NCBI GenBank assembly: GCA_007129135.1
Contig: SKWB01000156.1
Span: 1-10,547, forward strand
DNA length: 10,547 nt
Origin: Halococcaceae archaeon
GTDB lineage: Archaea; Halobacteriota; Halobacteria; Halobacteriales; Halalkalicoccaceae
Reading direction: 5' to 3'
The position numbers and the translations under genes were made by a program. Of this stretch, positions 1-5,749 are shown one piece after another. The first letter of the stretch is position 1, and every line of letters begins with the position of its first letter. Under the pieces are notes generated by a model. That model ran no database searches. It had not been told where the DNA came from and was given only the letters and a program-made list of their open reading frames with translations.

Positions 1-459
1 AGCCTCTCCATCCGACGCGAGGTGTTCGACGCCGTGGGGACCTTCGACGAACGGATCGTCTCGCAGGGCGACGGCGAGTTCGGAAAGCGCGTCGCGGAGG
101 CCGGGTTCGTCCAGCAGTTCGAACCGGAGATCACGATGTACCACGCGGCGCGGACCGACCTCCGTGCCTGGCTGCGAAAGCAGGTCCGGATCGGCCGCGG
201 CGCGATGCAGAAGCGAGCGTACTACCCCGAGCGAACGGAGGACGCCGAGCGCACACACCCGCTCCACCCACGGAAGTTCCTCCCGCCGAAGCCGTGGGAC
301 TTCTACCGGCGGCTCACCGCCTCGGCCGAACCCACCCCTCGCGAGGTGGCGGGCCTCTACGTGATCGATTACGCGAGCAAGCTCGCCCGAACGTGGGGTG
401 GGATCGCCGAGTGGATCGACCAGTCACGCGAGGGCGAGTTACCGGGAAGGCGACCGTGA
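1..459 (+). CDS. Family 2 glycosyltransferase, C-terminal part (5' end outside window)
   Basis: The reading frame is open from base 1, so the start and the nucleotide-binding half lie upstream of the window. The visible 152 residues are the acceptor-side half of a GT-A fold glycosyltransferase, which would transfer a sugar from an activated donor at the inner face of the membrane. The QGDGEFGKRV segment takes the place of the acidic, catalytic-base motif of GT2 enzymes, and a basic RTDLRAWLRKQVRIGRG stretch follows. By hand count about 55 of the first 71 residues match the full-length GT2 at 1441-2376, so the two are recent paralogues and the missing half can be inferred from that copy. The stop codon (457-459) overlaps the GTG start of the deacetylase, which implies one operon. 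Donor and acceptor sugars cannot be read from the sequence. Confidence 0.9.
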   Translation, partial: SLSIRREVFDAVGTFDERIVSQGDGEFGKRVAEAGFVQQFEPEITMYHAARTDLRAWLRKQVRIGRGAMQKRAYYPERTEDAERTHPLHPRKFLPPKPWDFYRRLTASAEPTPREVAGLYVIDYASKLARTWGGIAEWIDQSREGELPGRRP

Positions 460-1211
460 TACGCGAGGCCGCGAAGCGAGGCCTCAGGGAACTCGGACGG
501 ACCGGCCTCTACCAGCGGCTCCCGGACAGCCACAACACCGTACTGGTCTACCACTCCGTCGGTGGTGGCGGCTACGACGACATCTCCCCCGACCGGTTCC
601 GGAGGCAGTTGGAGTGGCTCACCGCGACCTACGACCTCGTCGACCTCCCCGACGTCCTGGAGCGAGGTGAGCGAAAGCGGGTCGCGCTCACGTTCGACGA
701 CGCGCTCCGGTCGTTTCACGGGACCGTCCGGCCGCTCCTCCGCGAGTTCTCGGTCCCTGCGACCGTCTTCGCCATCGGGGCCGCGGTCTCCGATCCACCA
801 GGCATCGAGACGATCCGTGGAGAGCCGCTCATGACGGCCGAGCAGCTCCGAGCGGCCGCCGACGACCCGCTCGTGACGGTCGGCTCGCACACGGCGAACC
901 ACGTCGCGCTCTCCGGGATAACCGACGACACGGCGTTGCGCGAGGAGATCAACGGTGGGACCGAACGCATCGAAGCCGAGGTCGGGGTCTCCGTCGATCG
1001 GTTCAGCTACCCGTTCTACGAGTTCTCCGAGGAGGCGCGCGAGATCGTTTCGGAGCGCCACGGCTACGCCGTTCGCGGAGGGGGCTCCGAGTCACTCATC
1101 GACGCGACCACCGACCCGTACCTGCTCCCCCGGATAAACGGCGCAGCGCCGCTGTCGACGCTCAAGTTCACCGTCTCCGACGCGAAGAAACACCTCACCC
1201 GCCTCACGTAG
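456..1211 (+). CDS. Polysaccharide deacetylase (NodB/CE4 family)
   Basis: This 251-residue protein belongs to the carbohydrate esterase 4 family, which removes N- or O-acetyl groups from sugars using a metal held by an Asp-His-His triad. TFDD at residues 79-82 provides the catalytic and metal-binding aspartates. SHTANH at 144-149 provides the two metal histidines. RFSYPF at 182-187 matches the third family motif, and a late PRING segment fits the C-terminal part. The GTG at 456 was chosen because it overlaps the previous stop as GTGA and gives a normal family length; the frame is open further upstream, but only inside the preceding gene. The N-terminus is basic and lacks a hydrophobic segment, so no signal peptide is visible and a cytoplasmic site is inferred. 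It probably deacetylates a glycan intermediate made by the flanking glycosyltransferases. Confidence 0.88.
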   Translation: MIREAAKRGLRELGRTGLYQRLPDSHNTVLVYHSVGGGGYDDISPDRFRRQLEWLTATYDLVDLPDVLERGERKRVALTFDDALRSFHGTVRPLLREFSVPATVFAIGAAVSDPPGIETIRGEPLMTAEQLRAAADDPLVTVGSHTANHVALSGITDDTALREEINGGTERIEAEVGVSVDRFSYPFYEFSEEAREIVSERHGYAVRGGGSESLIDATTDPYLLPRINGAAPLSTLKFTVSDAKKHLTRLT

Positions 1212-1253
1212 CGTCCCGGTTCGGTGGCGAGTGTAACCACGAACCCGGCACGG

Positions 1254-1261
1254 TTTCTAAA
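1254..1261 (+). promoter_or_regulatory. Weak TATA-like element (TTTCTAAA)
   Basis: TTTCTAAA is the most AT-rich octamer in the 229-base gap between the deacetylase and the next glycosyltransferase. An archaeal start site about 25 bases downstream would fall near 1285, shortly before an in-frame ATG at 1303. It competes with the element at 1411-1416, which suits the GTG start at 1441. The rest of this gap shows no gene I can support. Confidence 0.25.
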
Positions 1262-1410
1262 CTCGCGGCGACGCAGCGAACGCCCGCGAGCTGCTCGAGG
1301 CGATGGAGGTCCGCCTCGACAGCGAGGAGCGTGATCGAGGCGGGCGACCGGACGTAGCTCACGGGCGATCCGCGAACGAGAGCGAACGGACGACCGTCCG
1401 GATCGACGGC

Positions 1411-1416
1411 TTTAGG
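1411..1416 (+). promoter_or_regulatory. Candidate TATA box (TTTAGG) for the glycosyltransferase at 1441
   Basis: TTTAGG is centred about 27-28 bases ahead of the GTG at 1441. That is the spacing expected when an archaeal transcript begins at or next to the start codon (leaderless). The match to a TTTAWA-type box is only partial. The spacing is the main support, together with the fact that the GT2 fold begins about 13 residues after this GTG. Confidence 0.4.
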
Positions 1417-1440
1417 CCGACGAGTACCGCAGGGGCGGTC

Positions 1441-2376
1441 GTGAGAGGGACGGATACGCAACGGGACGGGCTACCGACGCTCTCGGTGGTCGTTCCCGTC
1501 TACAACGACCCGAGAGGGATCCGGACCACCCTCGAATCGGTCGCCAAGCAGACGTATCCTGCCGAGAGCTACGAGGTGCTGGCCGTCGACAACGGGAGCA
1601 CCGACGGAACAGGCGAGGTGATCCGGGCGTTCGCCGGACTCTACGATCACGTCCACCTGGTGGTCGAAGACGAGCTACAGGGGTCCTACGCCGCCCGAAA
1701 CGAGGGAGTCGAGAACGCGTGCGGATCGCTCGTCGCGTTCCTCGACGCCGACATGACCGTCGAGGAGGACTGGGCCGAGTCCGTCGTCGCCTCCCACGAG
1801 CGACACGGCTGGGACTACATGGGCGCTCCGGTCGAGACGTATATCGAGGGTGAGCGAACGATCGGAGCGGTCTACGACGACCTCCTCGGCGGGTTCCCGG
1901 TCGAACAGTACATGACTGAGAAAGGCTTCACCGTCACCGCCTCTCTCGCCGTCACACGCGAAGTGTTCGACGAGGTAGGGAGCTTCGACGAGCGCTACAC
2001 CTCACAGGGCGACGGCGAGTTCGGTAAACGGGTTCGCGAGGCTGGCTTCGTCCAGCATTACGAGCCGGCGATCACGGTGTACCACCCGACGCGGACGGAT
2101 CTCCGCGCCTGGCTGCGAAAGCAGGTCAGGATCGGACGCGGGGCGGCCCAGCACCGACGCTTTCACCCCGGATACTCCGACGACGGGTCGCTGATCGCTC
2201 TCGGGCGGTTCCTCCCACCGAACCCGGTTTCGTTCCACCGACGACTGGCCGACGCGACCGATCCGACCGCCCGTCGGCTCCTCACGCTCTACGGTGTGGA
2301 CTACCTGAGCAAGCTCGCCCGGACCGCCGGCGCGATCGTCGAGTCGATCGATCTCCGTCGGTCCGAGCGGGCGTAG
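1441..2376 (+). CDS. Family 2 glycosyltransferase, full length
   Basis: This 311-residue inverting GT-A enzyme should transfer a sugar from a nucleotide- or dolichol-linked donor onto a growing glycan at the cytoplasmic face. The N-terminal Rossmann-like half starts with LSVVVPVYN at residues 14-22. DNGSTDGT follows at 50-57, YAARNEG at 83-89, and the metal-binding DAD at 102-104. GDGEFG at 190-195 sits where the catalytic acid motif is expected. The C-terminal half has a basic RTDLRAWLRKQVRIGRG patch and no clear membrane spans. The GTG at 1441 was preferred because the GT2 fold begins right after it and a TATA-like box lies at the leaderless distance. An in-frame ATG at 1303 would add 46 residues with weaker GC bias at third positions. 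It is a close paralogue of the truncated gene at the window start. The specific sugar is unknown. Confidence 0.9.
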   Translation: MRGTDTQRDGLPTLSVVVPVYNDPRGIRTTLESVAKQTYPAESYEVLAVDNGSTDGTGEVIRAFAGLYDHVHLVVEDELQGSYAARNEGVENACGSLVAFLDADMTVEEDWAESVVASHERHGWDYMGAPVETYIEGERTIGAVYDDLLGGFPVEQYMTEKGFTVTASLAVTREVFDEVGSFDERYTSQGDGEFGKRVREAGFVQHYEPAITVYHPTRTDLRAWLRKQVRIGRGAAQHRRFHPGYSDDGSLIALGRFLPPNPVSFHRRLADATDPTARRLLTLYGVDYLSKLARTAGAIVESIDLRRSERA

Positions 2377-2397
2377 CGGGAGCTCTCCTTCCGCCCG
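2368..2397 (+). other. Imperfect stem-loop over the stop codon of the second GT2
   Basis: CGGGCG at 2368-2373 pairs with CGCCCG at 2392-2397. Inside this, GGAG (2379-2382) pairs with CTCC (2385-2388) around a two-base loop. No T-rich tract follows, so a terminator role is only a guess. In DNA this GC-rich, chance stems are common. Confidence 0.2.
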
Positions 2398-2527
2398 ACC
2401 GCCCACCTCGCGTCGGACCGGTCGTGCGCGCCGGTCGAGAACGGAGCCCAACAGTCAAACCGACGCCCTCGAAAGGACGACGTGAATGCGAGGAGACCGA
2501 GGGGTTCGGAGCGGTCACCCGTGCGGC

Positions 2528-2534
2528 GAGGGAG
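2528..2534 (+). promoter_or_regulatory. Shine-Dalgarno-like GAGGGAG deciding the start of the third GT2
   Basis: GAGGGAG ends four bases before the ATG at 2539 and is partly complementary to the usual 16S rRNA tail. It supports that ATG over an in-frame GTG at 2482, which would add 19 Arg-rich residues ahead of the GT2 fold. Confidence 0.45.
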
Positions 2535-2538
2535 ACCG

Positions 2539-3474
2539 ATGACCGAGAACCCGCTGGTGAGCGTCGTGGTGCCGACGTACGACCGACCGGAGGTCGTGAG
2601 AGCGGTCGACTCCGTCCTCGAGCAGAGCTACGAGCCGATCGAACTGCTCGTCGTCGACGACTGCTCACCGACGCCGGCCGCGGACCTCCTCGGCAGCCGG
2701 ACGGGTATCGATCGCGTCTCCTGTCTCCGTCACGAGACGAACCGCGGGGGGAACGCGGCGCGAAACACCGGGATCGAGGCGGCGACGGGGTCGTATCTCG
2801 CCTTCCTCGACGACGACGACGAGTGGGCACCCGAGAAGGTCGAGCGACAGGTCCGCGCGCTCCGGGCCTCCGGGGCCGGGTTCGCCTACTCCGGGGTCAG
2901 AAACGTCGACGGGGAGGGCCGGACCCTCGCTATCCGAAGCCGTCGGATCGAGGGGCAGGTGACCGAACGGCTGCTGTACGGGAACTTCATCGGGACGTTC
3001 TCCTGTGTGATGGTCCGAGCGGCGGCGATAGAACGGGTCGGCCTCCCGGACGAGCGACTGCCCTGCTGGCAGGACTGGGAGTTCTACCTCCGGCTCTCTC
3101 GGGTCTACGAGGCGAGCGCGGTTCCCGAACCGCTCGTGATCCGGCACAACGAACCGACGGGACAGATCAGTCGGGGGTTCGTCGAGAAACGCGAGGTCGC
3201 CTATCCGTTCCTCAGGGAGACGATCGAGCGGACCGCGGCCTCCGAGGGACGACTCGGCAGGCGAAAGGCGCTCGCCGCGCTCGACTACCAGCTCAGGTAC
3301 GCCGCGCTCGCCAACGGGGCGTACGCCGACTCGCGTCGCTCGCTCCTGCGGTCGGTCAGACGTTACCCGTTCGAACCGGGGGTCTACCCCTACCTGCTCG
3401 CCGCGCTCGGAGGGCGTCGTGTCCACCCCGTCGCCAGACGGTACAAGCGCGCGCTGGTCGACCGGCTCTCCTGA
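2539..3474 (+). CDS. Family 2 glycosyltransferase
   Basis: This 311-residue GT2 enzyme is clearly distinct from the two paralogues upstream. The fold opens with VSVVVPTYDRP at residues 7-17. VVDDCS follows at 38-43, GGNAARNTGI at 70-79, and an extended acidic FLDDDDEW at 89-96 that contains the metal-binding DXD. QDWEFYLRL at 178-186 matches the acidic catalytic and acceptor-site motif. The C-terminal third is rich in Arg and Tyr, fitting peripheral attachment to the membrane, and no transmembrane segment is evident. The layout resembles bacterial and archaeal exopolysaccharide and N-glycan transferases. It sits 162 bases after the previous GT2 in the same direction and is followed by a GC hairpin and a new promoter, so it may end the first transcription unit. 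Donor and acceptor are not determined. Confidence 0.9.
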   Translation: MTENPLVSVVVPTYDRPEVVRAVDSVLEQSYEPIELLVVDDCSPTPAADLLGSRTGIDRVSCLRHETNRGGNAARNTGIEAATGSYLAFLDDDDEWAPEKVERQVRALRASGAGFAYSGVRNVDGEGRTLAIRSRRIEGQVTERLLYGNFIGTFSCVMVRAAAIERVGLPDERLPCWQDWEFYLRLSRVYEASAVPEPLVIRHNEPTGQISRGFVEKREVAYPFLRETIERTAASEGRLGRRKALAALDYQLRYAALANGAYADSRRSLLRSVRRYPFEPGVYPYLLAALGGRRVHPVARRYKRALVDRLS

Positions 3475-3494
3475 ACTGACCCCCTCTGTGCGGT

Positions 3495-3514
3495 GGCCCT
3501 CGGCACCGAGGGCC
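3495..3514 (+). terminator. Perfect 9-bp GC-rich hairpin after the third GT2
   Basis: GGCCCTCGG at 3495-3503 is the exact reverse complement of CCGAGGGCC at 3506-3514, with CA between them. It lies 21 bases after the stop at 3474 and ahead of the AT-rich promoter of the next gene, which is where a unit boundary is expected. Archaeal termination normally relies on T-rich tracts and none follows, so the element may instead stabilise the 3' end of the message. Confidence 0.3.
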
Positions 3515-3550
3515 CCTATCGCGGGTCGGTGTGCCCTCTCGCCCGAGACG

Positions 3551-3598
3551 GAGCGCTACTGGCAGCGATATACGGCGATATATGTTTATGTAGCGCTC
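3551..3598 (+). promoter_or_regulatory. Inverted repeat and direct repeats around the promoter (candidate operator)
   Basis: GAGCGCTAC at 3551-3559 is repeated in perfect reverse complement as GTAGCGCTC at 3590-3598, so the matching AGCGCT cores lie 40 bases apart. Between the arms, GCGATATA occurs at 3565-3572 and again at 3575-3582, a 10-base period. The right arm abuts the TATA-like box at 3585-3590. A repressor or activator binding this array would control access of TBP/TFB. The geometry is seen; the regulatory role is inferred. Confidence 0.4.
3585..3590 (+). promoter_or_regulatory. TATA box (TTTATG) for the nucleotidyltransferase operon
   Basis: TTTATG lies in the most AT-rich stretch of the window (about 3567-3613) and is centred about 27 bases before the ATG at 3615. 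This is the classic leaderless archaeal arrangement. No Shine-Dalgarno sequence precedes the ATG, which agrees with leaderless initiation. It probably drives both 3615-4379 and the overlapping 4346-5581 gene. Confidence 0.6.
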
Positions 3599-3614
3599 GA
3601 TAGATAGTATACCA

Positions 3615-4379
3615 ATGACCGACGACCGACGGGCGATCGTCCTCGCGGCCGGACAGGGTAAACGACTCCAGCCGCTCACCGACGATACGCCGAAGACGCT
3701 CCTTCCTGTCGGCAGCCAGCCGATCCTCGACCACATCCTCGACACCCTCGAGGCCGCCGGCTACGAGGAGGCCACCGTCGTGACGGGGTTCGAACGGGAG
3801 CAGATCGAGTCCCACTGTGCCTCCCGCGACGGGATGGGGATCGAGTTCGTCCACAACGCCGACTACGACACGACGAACAACATCTACTCGCTCTGGCTCG
3901 CGCGCGAGCACGCCGAGGGTGGGTTCACGCTCGTCAATGCTGACACGCTCTTTCCCGTGAGCAGCCTCCGCGCGCTGTGTGAAACGGAGGGAAGCGCGCT
4001 GCTGGTCGACACCGAGAAGGAACTGGACGACGAGGAGATGCAGGTCGCCATCGGTTCGGACGGGCTCGAGACGATCGGCAAGGACTTAGACGGCGAGGAC
4101 AGGGAGACCGGCGTCTACCTCGAAGAGGGCGACGGCGAGTATATCGGCGTCTCCCGGTTCACCGCCGAGGACACGGAACTCCTCTTCGAGCATATCGAGG
4201 CGTTCGTCGAGGAGGGCGCGGTCACCGACTGGTACGAGGCGGCGTTCGACCGGCTCTTCTCCGAGCGCGAGATCGGCTACGTCGAGGTCGAAGAGACCTG
4301 GATGGAGATCGACACGCCCGAGGACCTCGAACGGGCACGGAGCCGATGGCCGCAGGCACGCGTCGAACAGCCGCTGTGA
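3615..4379 (+). CDS. LicC-like sugar/phospho-alcohol nucleotidyltransferase
   Basis: This 254-residue enzyme should couple an NTP, probably CTP, to a phosphorylated sugar or alcohol and release pyrophosphate. The nucleotide-binding signature [12 protein letters not shown] spans residues 11-22 and PKTLLPVG 26-33, with Lys27 as the usual phosphate-contacting lysine. [11 protein letters not shown] at 88-98 and the GEYIGVSRF segment at 174-182 are typical of the branch that includes phosphocholine cytidylyltransferase LicC and inositol-1-phosphate cytidylyltransferases. NAD at 108-110 and the late [10 protein letters not shown] at 229-238 supply the magnesium-binding acids. The length matches single-domain members, with no hexapeptide-repeat extension. 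It has its own promoter, and its 3' end overlaps the TagF-like gene by 34 bases. This suggests that its product is the CDP-linked donor for that transferase. CTP preference and the identity of the substrate are inferences. Confidence 0.85.
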   Translation: MTDDRRAIVLAAGQGKRLQPLTDDTPKTLLPVGSQPILDHILDTLEAAGYEEATVVTGFEREQIESHCASRDGMGIEFVHNADYDTTNNIYSLWLAREHAEGGFTLVNADTLFPVSSLRALCETEGSALLVDTEKELDDEEMQVAIGSDGLETIGKDLDGEDRETGVYLEEGDGEYIGVSRFTAEDTELLFEHIEAFVEEGAVTDWYEAAFDRLFSEREIGYVEVEETWMEIDTPEDLERARSRWPQARVEQPL

Positions 4380-5581
4380 TCCGGCGGGGCGTCCGGGGGC
4401 TCCTCTCGGTCGGCCTGTTCCTCTGCTCGCTCTTCAGCCCGCGGGACGACTCACTGTGGGTGTTCGGCTCGAACGGTGGCGACGCCTTCCGGGACAACGC
4501 GAAGTACCTCTACCTGCACACGGCCGACGAGCGCGAACACGTCAGGGCGGTCTGGCTCACGCGCGACGACGGGATCGCCGAACGGCTCCGATCCCGTGGC
4601 TACGAGGCGTACCACGTCGACTCGCCGAAGGGGATGTGGCTGAACCTCCGGGCGGGCACCGTCTTCGTCACGCACGGCATGCCGGACGTGAACCGGTGGT
4701 GTTCGGGCGGGGCGACGACGGTTCTGCTCTGGCACGGGATCGCGCTCAAGCGGATCGGCTGGGACGCCCCGAAGCTCCGACACCGGCGAGAGCGTCTGAA
4801 GCGGGTGGTGAAGGACGCCGTCTTCGACCGCTACGACTGGATCACGGTGCCGAGCGAGGCGATGGTCGGCCCCTTCGCCTCCGCGTTCCGGATCGAGGAG
4901 GACAGGGTGCTCGCGACGGGCTACCCGCGAAACGACGTCCCCGCGGGGACGTGGACCGGCGAGGACCCGACGCACGAGGGCGACCTCGAACGGCGCTACC
5001 GCGGCTACCGGGAGGAGGGACCGGTGATCCTCTACGTGCCGACGATCCACCGCGAGACGGGCGAGGACGTCGTCGACCACCTCGACTTCGACGCGTTCGA
5101 TCGGTGGCTCGCCGAGCGGAACGCGCGCCTCCTGTTCAAACCGCACCCGGCCGAGCCGATCGATCTCGACGACGGCCTCTCCCGGATCGTCGAGGTCCCG
5201 AAAGAGGTCGACATCTACCCGCTGCTCGCGCAGGCCGACCTCCTGCTCACCGACTACTCCTCGGTCTACTTCGACTACCTCCACCTCGACCGACCGGTCG
5301 TCTTCTACCCGTTCGACTTCGAGGAGTACCGGGCAGAACGCGGGTTCTACCTCGACTACGGGGCGGTGACACCCGGCCCGGTCGCGACCGGGTTCGAGGA
5401 GCTCCTCGACCGTCTCGACGGCGTGCTCGAATCCGACGAGTACGCCGCGGAGCGCGCGGCGGTTCGCGAGGAGTTCCTGGAGACGGATCTCGGGAGCCGG
5501 TGTCGCGAGGTCGGCGACCGCTTCGATCCACGGGCCGGGCGACGGGACCGGAGAGAGGAGAACCCGGCGCGGTCGGTCTGA
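4346..5581 (+). CDS. CDP-glycerol glycerophosphotransferase-like protein (TagB/TagF family)
   Basis: Members of this GT-B family transfer alditol phosphates such as glycerol phosphate from CDP carriers to build or prime teichoic acids. In this 411-residue protein [12 protein letters not shown] at residues 127-138 carries the conserved WHG. TVPSEAM at 167-173 and GYPRND at 192-197 follow, then [11 protein letters not shown] at 227-237 and FKPHP at 264-268. The hallmark [18 protein letters not shown] lies at 289-306 and FDYL at 309-312. A hydrophobic stretch at about 16-31 may dip into the membrane. The ATG at 4346 has GGAG at 4339-4342. An in-frame GTG at 4376 overlaps the upstream stop as GTGA and is an alternative start. 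Tight overlap with the nucleotidyltransferase suggests coupled translation. The transferred group could be glycerol phosphate or another phospho-alcohol. Confidence 0.85.
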   Translation: MAAGTRRTAAVIRRGVRGLLSVGLFLCSLFSPRDDSLWVFGSNGGDAFRDNAKYLYLHTADEREHVRAVWLTRDDGIAERLRSRGYEAYHVDSPKGMWLNLRAGTVFVTHGMPDVNRWCSGGATTVLLWHGIALKRIGWDAPKLRHRRERLKRVVKDAVFDRYDWITVPSEAMVGPFASAFRIEEDRVLATGYPRNDVPAGTWTGEDPTHEGDLERRYRGYREEGPVILYVPTIHRETGEDVVDHLDFDAFDRWLAERNARLLFKPHPAEPIDLDDGLSRIVEVPKEVDIYPLLAQADLLLTDYSSVYFDYLHLDRPVVFYPFDFEEYRAERGFYLDYGAVTPGPVATGFEELLDRLDGVLESDEYAAERAAVREEFLETDLGSRCREVGDRFDPRAGRRDRREENPARSV

Positions 5582-5585
5582 TAGG

Positions 5586-5676
5586 GATCATCGTAGCCGA
5601 CCGGATCTCTCGGACAGACACGCTCACCGGTGTCATCCGATTCGGGATCGACGAACTACGAGCTTCTACGATGATC
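5586..5676 (+). repeat. 11-bp perfect inverted repeat in the gap before the Wzy-like gene
   Basis: GATCATCGTAG at 5586-5596 has its exact reverse complement at 5666-5676, with 69 bases between the arms. It occupies the first part of the 168-base gap between the TagF-like gene and the Wzy-like gene. It could form a long-range stem in a read-through transcript or hold paired protein sites. No function is established. Confidence 0.4.
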
Positions 5677-5749
5677 GCTATGAGAGCCCGTCCGTCCCGC
5701 GGCCGACCGGCCAAACCTACTAACCGCTCGCTCGTCCTATGAACGGAGA

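Noticed and set aside
1204..1461. 85-residue minus-strand frame filling the gap before the second GT2
   Set aside because: It has part of a plausible helical sequence but no acidic bias, no recognised motif, and overlaps the ends of two real genes. It could be a remnant, but the sequence alone does not support it.
2424..3479. 351-residue Arg/Gly/Pro-rich frame on the plus strand
   Set aside because: It overlaps the third GT2 in another frame, has no fold-like hydrophobic pattern, and the GT2 motifs in the competing frame are unmistakable.
4451..5284. 277-residue minus-strand frame
   Set aside because: It is antisense to the TagF-like gene, which carries complete family motifs, and its own translation is a low-complexity charged sequence.
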